A DNA stretch of 64,000 nt from Eikenella longinqua (GTDB lineage Bacteria; Pseudomonadota; Gammaproteobacteria; Burkholderiales; Neisseriaceae): assembly GCF_001648355.1 (NCBI RefSeq), contig NZ_LXSL01000009.1:1-64000 (forward strand), given 5' to 3'. Below are positions 48,093-57,060 of this stretch, one piece after another (positions within the stretch are counted from its first letter, which is position 1; every line of letters starts with the position of its first letter). The notes beneath the pieces were generated by a model. It saw only the letters and a list, made by a program, of their open reading frames with translations, ran no database searches and was not told the origin of the DNA. A program made the translations under genes and the position numbers.

Positions 48093-48935
48093 ATGTGCCA
48101 GCTTTTGGGCATGAACTGCAACACCCCCACCGACATCGTCTTCTCCTTCGAAGGCTTCCGCCTGCGCGGCGGCCTCACCGACCGCCATGCCGACGGCTTC
48201 GGCATCGGCTTCTTCGAGCAAAAAGGCGTGCGCATGTTTCACGACGACAAGCCCAGCGCCCATTCCCCCGTGGCCGATTTGGTGAAAACCTACCAAATCA
48301 AATCCACCAACGTGATCGCCCACATCCGCAAAGCCACCCAAGGCAGCGTAGGGCTGGCCAACACCCACCCCTTCATCCGCGAAATGTGGGGCGAATACTG
48401 GCTCTTCGCCCACAACGGCCACCTCGCCGACTTCCAGCCCGCCGAAGGCCAATACTACCGCGCCGTGGGCACCACCGATTCCGAGCGCGCCTTCTGCTTC
48501 ATCCTCGAGCAGCTGCGCCAACGCTTCGAGCACAAGCCGCCCGTGGGCAAACTGTTTGCCGAAGTCGCCGCCCTCACCGCGCAGGTGCGCTGCCACGGAT
48601 TATTCAACTTCATGCTCTCCAACGGCGACATCCTGTTTGCCCACGCCAGCACCCTCCTGCACTACATCATCCGCCAAGCCCCCTTCGGCGAAGCGCACCT
48701 GATCGACAACGACGTGGCCGTGGATTTCGCCGCCGTTACCACGCCCGACGACCGCGTGGCCGTGATCGCCACCCAGCCCCTCACCAACAACGAAAGCTGG
48801 ACGCAGCTCGCGGTAAACGAGCTGGTGGCCTTCCGCGACGGCGACATCATCTTGCGCGACTGCCCCGACAACCTGCGCTACCTCAGCCAGCAGGAAGGTC
48901 TGGCCATCGCCCGCGCCGCCGGCGTGGCCGCCTAA
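48093..48935 (+). CDS. class II glutamine amidotransferase (YafJ type)
   Basis: A 280-aa Ntn-hydrolase with catalytic Cys2 after Met (MCQLLGMNC), the GFGIGFFE and AHIRKAT segments and the FAHNGHLADF glutamine-binding motif of the GATase_2/YafJ family. It would release ammonia from glutamine; the partner synthase domain is absent, so its acceptor is unknown. ATG 48093 is fixed by Cys2 and by GAGGAAA upstream. The open frame runs 78 bases further up through a DUS. Confidence 0.9.
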   Translation: MCQLLGMNCNTPTDIVFSFEGFRLRGGLTDRHADGFGIGFFEQKGVRMFHDDKPSAHSPVADLVKTYQIKSTNVIAHIRKATQGSVGLANTHPFIREMWGEYWLFAHNGHLADFQPAEGQYYRAVGTTDSERAFCFILEQLRQRFEHKPPVGKLFAEVAALTAQVRCHGLFNFMLSNGDILFAHASTLLHYIIRQAPFGEAHLIDNDVAVDFAAVTTPDDRVAVIATQPLTNNESWTQLAVNELVAFRDGDIILRDCPDNLRYLSQQEGLAIARAAGVAA

Positions 48936-48959
48936 GCGCCGCCCTACTGCCGTTTTGCC

Positions 48960-49000
48960 GCACACGGGCCGCCGATTGTTTCCATCGGCGGCCCGTGTGC
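48960..49000 (+). terminator. 17-bp perfect stem-loop
   Basis: Arms GCACACGGGCCGCCGAT and the exact complement around TGTTTCC, 24 bp after the amidotransferase stop. No T-tract follows, so it may protect the mRNA 3' end instead of terminating by itself. Confidence 0.6.
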
Positions 49001-49059
49001 CATAGAACGCAACAGACTGTGGCTTTTGAAAAATATTTGAAAATATTTAATCCGCCCCC

Positions 49060-49089
49060 TTGACATACGCCGCAATCTTCCATTAATTT
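49060..49089 (+). promoter_or_regulatory. sigma-70 promoter of lysS
   Basis: TTGACA, a 17-bp spacer, then TTAATT. About 170 bp before the lysS start, leaving a long leader with no recognised riboswitch. Confidence 0.5.
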
Positions 49090-49256
49090 ACAACCCTGCT
49101 TGTGGCAAGCGCCCCAAAATCGCAGGCTTGCAAACGCGTTAGGCGTGGGCAGGCGCACGGGGCGGCAGGCGCAGGCAGTTTAACTGAAGTTTTTCAACCC
49201 CTGAGGCAGTCTGCTTGAAGAGGCAGCTGTCTTTAATTTACTAATGGATGGATACC

Positions 49257-50777
49257 ATGAATGAATCTCAACACCACGATACCCCGCAGTTAGACGAAAG
49301 CCAAGTAATGGCAGTTCGTCGCGAAAAATTGGCCGAGATCCGCAAGCACGGTGTGGCTTTCCCGAACGATTTCCGTCGCGATGCCTTTGCCGGCGACCTG
49401 CACAGCAAGTACGGCGAACTGTCTAAAGAAGAGTTGGACGAAAAGAACATCACCGTTAAGGTAGCCGGTCGCATGATGCTTCAGCGCGACATGGGTAAGG
49501 CAAGCTTCGCCACCCTGCAGGATGTTTCCGGCCAGATCCAGCTCTACGTCAACGATCAGGGCGTAGGTGAGAAGGTTCATGAAGAATTCAAGCGTTGGGA
49601 CTTGGGCGACATTCTCGGCGCGGAAGGCGTATTGTTCAAAACCAACCACGGCGAGCTGACCGTACGCGTGAGCCAAATCCGCCTGTTGGCCAAAGCCCTG
49701 CGCCCGCTGCCTGATAAAGTACACGGCCTGAAAGACCAGGAAACCCGCTACCGCCAGCGTTATGCCGATTTGATCGTGAACGAAGAATCACGCGAAATCT
49801 TCAAAAAACGCGGCCGCATCATCCAAACCATCCGCAACTTCATGACTGGCGAACAGTATCTGGAAGTGGAAACCCCGATGATGCACCCGATTGCCGGCGG
49901 CGCCGCAGCCCGTCCGTTCGTTACCCACCACAACGCGCTGGACATCCCGCTGTTTATGCGAATCGCCCCCGAGCTTTATCTGAAACGCCTGGTGGTTGGC
50001 GGCTTCGAGCGCGTGTTTGAAATCAACCGCAACTTCCGCAACGAAGGCGTGTCTGCCCGCCACAACCCCGAGTTCACCATGATGGAGTTCTACGAGGCAT
50101 TCTCCGACTACCACCGCATGATGGACATGACCGAAGGCGTGATTCGCGCCTGCGCCAACGCCGTTTGCGGCAGCCTGCACGTGCCCTACAACGGCAAAGA
50201 AGTGGATTTGGAAAAACGCTTCGACCGCCTCACCATCGTGGATGCGATTAAGAAATACAATCCGCAATACACCGATGAGCAGCTGAACGACGAAGAATGG
50301 CTGAAAAAAGAAGTGGTGAAACACGGTGAAGACCTGCCCGCCGCTCCTGGCGTGGGCAGCCTGCAGCTGGCTCTGTTTGAAGGCTGTGCCGAAGGCAAGC
50401 TGTGGAACCCCACCTTCATCATCGACTACCCGGTTGAAGTGTCTCCCCTGGCTCGCGCTTCCGACACCAATCCGAAGCTCACCGAGCGTTTCGAACTGTT
50501 TGCAGTAGGCCGCGAACTGGCCAACGGCTACTCAGAGTTGAACGACCCGGAAGACCAGGCCGATCGCTTCAGATCACAAGTGGCTCAGAAAGAAGCCGGC
50601 GACGACGAAGCCATGAACTACGACGCCGACTACATCCGCGCCATGGAATACGGCCTGCCGCCCACCGGCGGTTGCGGTATCGGCATCGACCGCTTGGTGA
50701 TGTTGCTCACCAACGCCCCGAGCATCCGCGACGTGATCCTGTTCCCGCACATGCGTCCGGAAGAAGGCCAGCACTAA
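49257..50777 (+). CDS. lysS: lysyl-tRNA synthetase, class II
   Basis: A 506-aa protein. The OB-fold anticodon-binding domain (about 65-150) is followed by the class II core: motif 1 near EVETPMMHPIAGGAAARPF, motif 2 FEINRNFRNEGVSARHNPEF, motif 3 GCGIGIDRLVMLL. It charges tRNA-Lys. The ATG at 49257 or an in-frame ATG at 49248 could be used; neither has a strong SD. Codon choice in the first 200 codons is more mixed than in neighbours. Confidence 0.97.
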   Translation: MNESQHHDTPQLDESQVMAVRREKLAEIRKHGVAFPNDFRRDAFAGDLHSKYGELSKEELDEKNITVKVAGRMMLQRDMGKASFATLQDVSGQIQLYVNDQGVGEKVHEEFKRWDLGDILGAEGVLFKTNHGELTVRVSQIRLLAKALRPLPDKVHGLKDQETRYRQRYADLIVNEESREIFKKRGRIIQTIRNFMTGEQYLEVETPMMHPIAGGAAARPFVTHHNALDIPLFMRIAPELYLKRLVVGGFERVFEINRNFRNEGVSARHNPEFTMMEFYEAFSDYHRMMDMTEGVIRACANAVCGSLHVPYNGKEVDLEKRFDRLTIVDAIKKYNPQYTDEQLNDEEWLKKEVVKHGEDLPAAPGVGSLQLALFEGCAEGKLWNPTFIIDYPVEVSPLARASDTNPKLTERFELFAVGRELANGYSELNDPEDQADRFRSQVAQKEAGDDEAMNYDADYIRAMEYGLPPTGGCGIGIDRLVMLLTNAPSIRDVILFPHMRPEEGQH

Positions 50778-50794
50778 TCCTTCTGGCTTAATCA

Positions 50795-50827
50795 AAGGCT
50801 ACCTGAAAATTTCAGGTAGCCTTTTTG
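50795..50827 (+). terminator. DUS-pair terminator of lysS
   Basis: Compact hairpin: AAAGGCTACCTGAAA, one A, TTTCAGGTAGCCTTT, then more T. A second DUS pair follows at 50866-50907. Confidence 0.8.
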
Positions 50828-50936
50828 TTGCTTAGCGTTCCCGTAGCGGCTTTTGAAACGGAAGAAGGCTACCTGAAAAACCGTTTGCCATTTTTCAGGT
50901 AGCCTCTTGCCAACCGCCCTGCCGCCATTCCAACAA

Positions 50937-50964
50937 AACAGCCGGCTCAATGGCCGGCTGTTTG
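50937..50964 (-). terminator. rho-independent terminator of dnaJ
   Basis: Perfect 11-bp arms AAACAGCCGGC / GCCGGCTGTTT with loop TCAATG, 13 bp past the dnaJ stop. On the minus strand it is followed by TTTTGTT. Confidence 0.8.
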
Positions 50965-50977
50965 GCAGAACGGAAGT

Positions 50978-52090
50978 TTAGTCGATCAAATCGCGCAGTT
51001 TGTCCATAAACGATTTGCGGCGCGGGGTTTGGGCGCGGTCGAGGCCGGTGGAGATTTTTTCAAACTCTTCCAGCAGCTCGCGCTGGCGTTCGGTGAGGTT
51101 TACCGGGGTTTCCACCACGATGTGGCAATAGAGGTCGCCCATGGCAGAGGAACGCAGCGATTTCATGCCTTTGCCGCGCACGCGCATGCGGCGGCCGGTT
51201 TGGGTTTCTTTGGGGATATTCAGCTTCACTTTGCCGCTTAAGGTGGGCACTTCCACTTCGCCGCCCAGCGCGGCGGTGGTGAAGCTGATGGGCAGTTCGC
51301 AATGCAAATCGAGGCCGTTGCGCTCGAAGATTTCGTGGCGGCGGATGTGCACCACCACATACAAATCGCCGGCGGGTGCGCCGTGGGAGCCGGGCTCGCC
51401 TTCGCCGGAAAGGCGGATGGGCTGCTCGTTTTCGATGCCGGCGGGGATGTTCACTTCCAGCGTTTTGCGGCTCTTCACGTGGCCGGCGCCGTGGCATTTG
51501 ATGCAGGGCTCTTTGATTTCGCGGCCGGAGCCGCCGCAGGTGGGGCAGGTTTGCTGGAGCTGGAAAATGGCTTGGCGCACATGCACCACGCCGGAGCCGT
51601 GGCAGGTGGAGCAGGTGGTGGCGGAGGTGCCGGGTTTGGCGCCGGAGCCGTGGCAGAGGTCGCATTCTTCGTGCGAGGGGACGGTGATGCGTTTTTTGCT
51701 GCCTGATGCGGCTTCTTCCAGCGAAATTTCAATATCGTAGCGCAGGTCTTTGCCTTGGAAGCTCTGCTGCCGGGCACCGCCGGCACCGCCAAACATCTGG
51801 CTGAAGATGTCACCGAAATCGAAGCCGCCCGCGCCGCCAAACCCGCCGAAGCCGCCGGCGTTGCCGTCCACGCCAGCCTGGCCGAATTGGTCGTAGCGGC
51901 TGCGTTTTTCTCGGTCGGAAAGGATTTCGTAGGCTTTTTGGATGGTTTTGAATTTCTCTTCCGCTTCTTTGTTGTCGGGGTTGCGGTCGGGATGGTATTT
52001 CATCGCCAGCTTGCGGTAGGCCTTTTTGATTTCGTCGTCGGAGGCGTCGCGGGATACGCCTAGGGTTTGGTAGTAATCTTGGTCGCTCAT
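50978..52090 (-). CDS. dnaJ: Hsp40 co-chaperone DnaJ
   Basis: A 370-aa protein. J domain with KYHPDRNPDN (HPD near 33-35), G/F-rich linker (GGFGGFGGAGGF near 80), four C-x2-C-x-G-x-G zinc repeats (CDLCHGSG, CSTCHGSG, CPTCGGSG, CIKCHGAG, about 137-205) and the C-terminal substrate domains. It delivers clients to DnaK and stimulates its ATPase. Separated from dnaK (23238) by about 26 kb, so it has its own control. Confidence 0.98.
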   Translation of the reverse strand: MSDQDYYQTLGVSRDASDDEIKKAYRKLAMKYHPDRNPDNKEAEEKFKTIQKAYEILSDREKRSRYDQFGQAGVDGNAGGFGGFGGAGGFDFGDIFSQMFGGAGGARQQSFQGKDLRYDIEISLEEAASGSKKRITVPSHEECDLCHGSGAKPGTSATTCSTCHGSGVVHVRQAIFQLQQTCPTCGGSGREIKEPCIKCHGAGHVKSRKTLEVNIPAGIENEQPIRLSGEGEPGSHGAPAGDLYVVVHIRRHEIFERNGLDLHCELPISFTTAALGGEVEVPTLSGKVKLNIPKETQTGRRMRVRGKGMKSLRSSAMGDLYCHIVVETPVNLTERQRELLEEFEKISTGLDRAQTPRRKSFMDKLRDLID

Positions 52091-52128
52091 GGTGGTATTC
52101 GGGTGAAAACAAACAATTTGCCACGCAA

Positions 52129-52155
52129 AATAAGGGCGCTTGCGGGAAAAACAAG
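52129..52155 (-). promoter_or_regulatory. possible sigma-32 promoter of dnaJ
   Basis: On the minus strand: CTTGTT, a 13-bp spacer, CCCTTATT; a weaker match to the RpoH consensus than that of dnaK, about 40 bp before the dnaJ start. Confidence 0.4.
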
Positions 52156-52163
52156 CGGCGCCT

Positions 52164-52262
52164 TAGCGGATTGAATAAATTTCCGCTGCCGGGCAGCCAA
52201 GCGCAGGCAGCATAAGGGGCAAGGCGAGCCAACGCCGTGGCGGAAATTTGGCGAATCCGCTA
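52164..52262. mobile_element. MITE-like element, 99 bp
   Basis: Terminal inverted repeats of about 23 bp, perfect for the first nine (TAGCGGATT / AATCCGCTA) and again for AAATTTCCGC. The interior (CAAGGCGAGCCAACGCCG, reversed) matches that of the 33949-34050 element. It lies in the 306-bp divergent spacer between dnaJ and maf and could influence either promoter. Confidence 0.7.
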
Positions 52263-52396
52263 TATTGATTTCGGCGGCGGAAAGCGGAAAATTCGCCCGT
52301 TCGGGCTATCGCGCAGAATGCGGTTTTCAGGTAGCCTGTTGTCCGTTTTCTTAGCCGCCGCCCAGTAAATTCACTATTTGAAGAAAGACCATATTG

Positions 52397-53005
52397 ATGC
52401 CGCAAACCCTGTATTTGGCTTCGGCCAGCCCGCGCCGGCGCGAGATTTTGCACGCGCTGGGCTTCCGCACCCTGCCGCTGCCCGCTGAAATCGACGAAAC
52501 CGCCCTGCCCGGCGAGGCAGTGGCAGATTATGTGGCGCGGATGGCGCGGCAGAAAAACGCAGCGGCGCGGCAGATTTTACGCCAACGCGGCGAAGAGCCC
52601 ATCTGGCCGGTGCTCAGCGCCGACACGGTGGTGGCGCTGGAAGGGCAGATTCTGGGCAAACCACGCGATGCGGCGCACGCCCGCGCGATGCTGGAAAGCC
52701 TCTCGGGGCGCGAACATCAGGTGTGGACGGCGGTATGCGTGTCGCACGGCGAGCAAACGCTGGTGGCGGCGCAGCGCAGCGATGTGCGTTTCAAAAGCTT
52801 GAGTGCACAGGAAATCCAGGCCTATATCGACAGCGGCGAGCCGCTGGACAAGGCGGGCGCATACGGCATTCAGGGCGTGGGCGGCATATTTGTGGCGCAC
52901 TTGGCGGGCAGCTTCAGCGGCGTGATGGGGCTGCCGGTGTTTGAAACGGTGCAGCTGCTGCGGCAGTTGGGCGCGGAAGTGCCGCCGTTTGGGCAGGCTA
53001 CCTGA
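52397..53005 (+). CDS. maf: Maf-type nucleotide pyrophosphatase
   Basis: A 202-aa protein of the Maf/HAM1-like family that hydrolyses non-canonical or dTTP/UTP-type nucleoside triphosphates (YhdE-like by its SADTVVALEGQILGKP and DKAGAYGIQG motifs). SASPRRREIL near residue 8 starts the fold. The TGA stop is supplied by a DUS (Q-A-T-stop). ATG 52397 follows a possible TTG one codon earlier. Confidence 0.93.
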   Translation: MPQTLYLASASPRRREILHALGFRTLPLPAEIDETALPGEAVADYVARMARQKNAAARQILRQRGEEPIWPVLSADTVVALEGQILGKPRDAAHARAMLESLSGREHQVWTAVCVSHGEQTLVAAQRSDVRFKSLSAQEIQAYIDSGEPLDKAGAYGIQGVGGIFVAHLAGSFSGVMGLPVFETVQLLRQLGAEVPPFGQAT

Positions 53006-53151
53006 AAACCGGGCTACCTGAAAAAGGAAACGGCTCGGGCGCAGCAAGTATCGTTTGCCGGCATGCCAAAACTGCCCCCGCTTTGCTTTTTCAGGTAGCC
53101 TTGTATCCAACTTAACTCATTTATTTTTAACTATATTTCAACCAACACATC

Positions 53152-54318
53152 ATGAACCTGCTCTCCCGAAACCATCCCATTTGGGGCATGGCCTTCCGCC
53201 CCCTCTATCCGCTAGCCGCCGTGTATGGCGCCGTATCCGTGCTGCTGTGGAGCTTCGGCTATCAGGGCACGGCCGCGCTACCCGGCTATTTTTGGCACGC
53301 GCACGAAATGATTTGGGGCTACACCGGCGCCATCGTGGTGGCCTTCCTGCTCACCGCCGTAGCCACCTGGACCGGCCAGCCGCGCACCTGGGGCACGCCG
53401 CTGATGCTGCTCGCCCTGCTGTGGCTGGTGTCGCGGCTGTGCATGTTTGCCGCGCCGCTCACGCTCGCGGGCGGCATTGCGGGCGTGGCGTTTTACTGGC
53501 TCGCGGCGTGGCATATGGGCGCGGCCGTGGTGCGCAGCCGCAACCGGCGCAACTATCCGGCGGTGGCGGCGCTGTTTGTGTTCGGCCTGTTGCAGGCGCT
53601 GTTTCACTGGCAGCTGGCGCGGCACAATTTTGCTGCGCTCAACCACGGCCTGCTGGCCGGGCTTGCGGTGGTGGCGGGCTTTATCGGGCTGGTGGGCATG
53701 CGCGTGATTCCGTTCTTTACCGCGCGTCGGCTGGGCTGCGAGCAAGTGAGCAGCCACCCTTATGTGATGTCGGCTTCGCTGCTGGCGCCGCTGGCGATGG
53801 CGCTGCTCTACGGTTTTCAGGTAGCCCTGCCGCTGGCGGCGCTGATTGCGCTCGCTTCGGGCGGGCTTTATATGGCGCAAACCGTGCGCTGGTGGCGGCC
53901 GGAAGTGGCGAAAGAGCCGATGCTGTGGATTCTGTTTGCCGGCTTCCTGCTCACCGGCGCAGGCTTGGCGGTGCTGGGCGCGGGCTACTGGCTGCCGCGT
54001 TGGCAAAGCCTGGGCGTGCACTTGGTGGCGGTAGGCGGCATCGGGCTGATGACGGTGGGCATGATGGTGCGCACCGCGCTGGGCCACACCGGCCGCCCGC
54101 TCTACCCCGCGCCGGCCGCCATGCCGCTGGCGTTTTGGCTGATGGCGGGCGCGGCGCTGGCTCGGGCTGCGGCGGCGGTGCTGATGTATCTGCATCCGGC
54201 GGCCTACCGCCCGGGGCTGTGGCTTTCCGGCCTGCTGTTTGCCACCTCGCTGCTGCTCTACGCCTGGCGTTATCTGCCGTGGCTCGCCGCACCCAGGGTG
54301 GACGGCAAGGCGGGCTAG
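53152..54318 (+). CDS. nnrS: NnrS family heme-copper membrane protein
   Basis: A 388-aa protein with about 12 membrane spans and the NnrS signatures: WGMAFRPLYPLAA near the start, FWHAHEMIWGYTGAIVVAFLLTA near 46-68 with the histidines thought to bind heme, and TVGMMVRTALGHTGRPL near 300. NnrS proteins relieve nitrosative stress from NO. An in-frame DUS encodes F-Q-V-A near 222. No nitrite or NO reductase gene is in the window, and upstream no clear FNR or NsrR box is seen. Confidence 0.92.
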   Translation: MNLLSRNHPIWGMAFRPLYPLAAVYGAVSVLLWSFGYQGTAALPGYFWHAHEMIWGYTGAIVVAFLLTAVATWTGQPRTWGTPLMLLALLWLVSRLCMFAAPLTLAGGIAGVAFYWLAAWHMGAAVVRSRNRRNYPAVAALFVFGLLQALFHWQLARHNFAALNHGLLAGLAVVAGFIGLVGMRVIPFFTARRLGCEQVSSHPYVMSASLLAPLAMALLYGFQVALPLAALIALASGGLYMAQTVRWWRPEVAKEPMLWILFAGFLLTGAGLAVLGAGYWLPRWQSLGVHLVAVGGIGLMTVGMMVRTALGHTGRPLYPAPAAMPLAFWLMAGAALARAAAAVLMYLHPAAYRPGLWLSGLLFATSLLLYAWRYLPWLAAPRVDGKAG

Positions 54319-54359
54319 CGGCGGGCTGGGTTTCATTCGCCCGAAAGGCCGGCTGAAAC

Positions 54360-55169
54360 TCAATGATGGCTGCTGCCGATTTCAAAAGTCAGCGTGGCAT
54401 AGGCCGCCAGCTTCTGGCACACGGCCTGATCCGGGAAATCGGTTTTGTGCACCACGCGCACCTTCCAGCTGCCCTGCCGCAGCGGGATGATGCCCACCGT
54501 GCCGTCGGCGCGGGTGGTGTCGAAGAAGGCCTGCGGCTCGAGGCGATGCGATTTATCGGCCGGGTTGCGGTGGCTGAAGCCGTCGAAGGTCGCCACCACC
54601 GTGGCATCCGGCAGCGGCTCGCCGCGGAACAACACCCGCACCGGCAGCACCTCGCCCACGCGCACGTTGGCCGGATTCTCCAGCGGCACAATCTCCAGCA
54701 AATCGCCCACCGGCCGGCTGATCAGCCCCTTGCCCGCGCTCTCGTGCCCCACGTTCACCACCGCCTTGCCAAACATGCTGGTTTGCTCGCAATAGGCCGC
54801 ATCCTTCATCTGCGCGAGATTCTGCCGCTGCCAGCCCTCGGCGTTGCGCGACCAAAAGGTCGGGCGGTATTGCGCCAAGAGCAGGTAGCTGCCGTCGGCC
54901 ACCGCGCGCGGCGTTTCAAACTGGTAATTGTGCTGCCCGCGCTGTATCAAATTGATTTTGCCCTGCGGCGTAAGCAATTGCAGCGGCGAAGGAAACAGCG
55001 ACAAGCGGTCGGCGGCAATCGGCTCCACTTCCGGATAGTGCCCGTAGCCCAGCTCGGCCTTCAGCACCTCGCCGCCGTGCGTGTGCGCCGCATTCACCCA
55101 CACCTCGTGGCCGTGCGCGGCAAACGGCAGGCCCGCCAGCAGCAGGGCGGGCAATAATCGGCGAAACAT
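54360..55169 (-). CDS. DUF4198 periplasmic protein
   Basis: A 269-aa protein. Signal peptide (LLPALLLAGLPFAAHG) then HGHEVWVNAAHTHGG, a His-rich N-terminus typical of DUF4198 proteins linked to nickel, cobalt or copper handling. Two beta-sandwich parts follow: YLLLAQYRPTFWSRN and the GEVLPVRVLFRGEPLPDATV module. It ends GSSHH. Convergent with nnrS. Probably a periplasmic metal-binding or carrier protein; the metal is not known. Confidence 0.82.
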   Translation of the reverse strand: MFRRLLPALLLAGLPFAAHGHEVWVNAAHTHGGEVLKAELGYGHYPEVEPIAADRLSLFPSPLQLLTPQGKINLIQRGQHNYQFETPRAVADGSYLLLAQYRPTFWSRNAEGWQRQNLAQMKDAAYCEQTSMFGKAVVNVGHESAGKGLISRPVGDLLEIVPLENPANVRVGEVLPVRVLFRGEPLPDATVVATFDGFSHRNPADKSHRLEPQAFFDTTRADGTVGIIPLRQGSWKVRVVHKTDFPDQAVCQKLAAYATLTFEIGSSHH

Positions 55170-55347
55170 AGCAACCTCCTTTGATAGATTGTGAACAAGA
55201 CGGCGTGTTATACCATAACTCTGCTATTTGGCAAACAGTCGCGCCGTTTCAGGCTACCTGAAACCCCGCCCAAGCTTTCAGCCAACCCCGCTTGCGTGTA
55301 AGATGTGTGCCGGTTTCACACAACGGCAGAAAACGGACACCCACCCC

Positions 55348-55962
55348 ATGCAAGGCAAACCCGACTGGAAAAAATACCGCCAACAGGCCGCAGAAAAGCT
55401 GCGCCGGCTCAAGCAGAAACCGCAGCTGCTGGCCGCCGCCGCCATTTTTTCAGGTAGCCTTCTGCTCGCCATCGGCCTTTTGGCCGGCAACGGCGGCAAA
55501 CAGCAGGCCCCCGCGCCCCGACCCGCCCCGCAGGCCTCCGCACCCGCCGAAACGACGGCAGAGGGCGGCATCGCCACCGTATCCGCCCCCATTGATTTGG
55601 TTACCCCCGAAGTGGCCGACGACCACGCCATCGACGACCCGCTCACCGCCGCCGAAGCCAACCCCGAGCCCGAACACGCCCTGCCCCCCGCCACCGCGCA
55701 AAGCATGAACCCCGCCTGCGAAAGCTATTTCCAACGCGCCCGCGCCTGCTTCCGCCGCGCCCCCGAAGACCAGGCCGAAGCCCTGCTGCAATCGCTCGAA
55801 GCCACCCGCGGCGACCTCGCCCAGCTCGACGCCGAAGGCTGCGAAGTGGTAAACCGCCAGTTTGGCGAGATGGTGCAACAAATGGGCTGCGAGAAAACCC
55901 AAGCCGAAGCCAAACCCGACGAACACAAATCCCCCGGCGCCTCAGCCCCGCGCGCCCGATAA
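55348..55962 (+). CDS. single-span envelope protein, unknown
   Basis: A 204-aa protein from ATG 55348. Basic N-terminus (KKYRQQAAEKLRRLKQK), one membrane span (about 29-47) in which an in-frame DUS encodes F-S-G-S-L, a long Pro/Ala/Glu-rich linker, and a C-terminal periplasmic domain with three cysteines (PACESYFQRARACF, EGCEVV, MGCEKT). Probably a disulfide-bonded helical domain. No family recognised. Confidence 0.65.
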   Translation: MQGKPDWKKYRQQAAEKLRRLKQKPQLLAAAAIFSGSLLLAIGLLAGNGGKQQAPAPRPAPQASAPAETTAEGGIATVSAPIDLVTPEVADDHAIDDPLTAAEANPEPEHALPPATAQSMNPACESYFQRARACFRRAPEDQAEALLQSLEATRGDLAQLDAEGCEVVNRQFGEMVQQMGCEKTQAEAKPDEHKSPGASAPRAR

Positions 55963-55975
55963 ATCAAGGCTACCT

Positions 55976-56082
55976 GAAAATTTTAGCTTCGCAGAAACTT
56001 CGCTGTGCTCGTTTTGGCGAAACTCGCTGTGCTTGTTTTTGCTGCGCAGAAACTCACTGCGTTCGTTTTCAGGTAGCCTTTT
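55976..56082. repeat. DUS pair enclosing three nested repeat units
   Basis: Inverted DUS around GCTTCGCAGAAACTTCGCTG, GGCGAAACTCGCTGTGC and GCTGCGCAGAAACTCACTGC. The last 60 bp are almost identical to a copy at 56575-56637 inside the next gene. Confidence 0.7.
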
Positions 56083-56099
56083 CTCATGCCGTTCACCGT

Positions 56100-56899
56100 T
56101 CAACCGGCCTTCCCCAACGCCAACCGCAGCACACACCACGCCGTAAACCCCAGCACCGCGCAATCAATCAGGCGGATCACCTGCGTGGCCGCATGCGCCA
56201 GCGGCACCGGCGCAGCAACCTGCCACGCCGCAAAACCGAGCAGCGACAGCCCCGCGCAAGCCGCCCAAAAACCGCACTTCTGCGCTGCATTGCGGGGCGA
56301 ACGGTATGGCCGGCGCCGCGCGGCACACAACACAAACAGCAGGCAGGCCGCCACACCGAGCAGGCCGCCGCCGTATTGCAGCCATTTAAACAGCGGCAGG
56401 GCCAGCACCGGCTGGCGCAGCAGCGTGAAGTGCTGCACAAACCAACCGGTCGGGTGCGTGAACGCATCGAGCAGCAGATGGGTGGCCATGCCGAACAGCG
56501 CGCTGAGCACAAACGCCACGGGGCGCGCGCCTTCGGGCTGGAAACTGAAACGCCAGCCGCCCTGCCCGTTTGGGCGAAACTCGCTACGCTCATTTTTGCT
56601 GCGCAGAAACTCACTGCGTTCGTTTTCAGGTAGCCTCATTTCGGCATTCAGGCAGTTTGGCAGAAAATCGCGCAGGGCATCGCGCCACAGAGCGAGATAC
56701 AGCCAATACACGGCAAGGCGCACAGCGCCAGGTTTGGCCACAGCATATCGGCCAAACCGTGCCCGCCCGCCACCGCCCGCCCGTGCAGGAAATACACGAA
56801 ATCCGGCGACAGGCTGCCGATCACCAGCGCGGGAAAATGGCAGCGGCGGCAGCGAGCAAGGGGCAGCACGGCAACAGGATGGGCAAGGGTGAAAGGCAT
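56100..56899 (-). pseudogene. DUF4184 family membrane protein, frameshifted
   Basis: The start (MPFTLAHPVAVLPL, then FPALVIGSLSPDFVYFLHG) is typical of DUF4184 membrane proteins. Near 56713 the reading frame shifts: the continuation VYWLYLALWRDALRDFLPN is in another frame, as if one C of a CCC run was lost. Further on, a DUS and nested repeat are inserted in frame (LPENERSEFLRSK, near 56575-56637) before the rest (HLLLDAFTHPTGWFVQHF and later spans). If the shift is real, the gene makes only a 83-aa stub. Confidence 0.75.
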
Positions 56900-56988
56900 G
56901 GCGTGGGCAAATCCGGATGGGGGGAGCGGCATTGTAACGCAGCTTGAAGCGGCAGACTTGAGCATGCCTGCCCATTTTGCCGAATACC

Positions 56989-57037
56989 AAAAGGCTACCT
57001 GAAAAATGGTTCGACCCTTTTTCAGGTAGCCTATTTT
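56989..57037 (-). terminator. DUS-pair terminator of purB
   Basis: AAAAGGCTACCTGAAAAA and TTTTTCAGGTAGCC with a GGTTCGACCC loop region, 24 bp past the purB stop. Confidence 0.75.
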
Positions 57038-57060
57038 CTTGCCGCGCTATCGGCCGGCCG

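Noticed and set aside
48065..49063. 322-codon plus frame over the amidotransferase
   Set aside because: Arg/Pro-rich shadow in another frame of a gene with clear catalytic Cys2 start.
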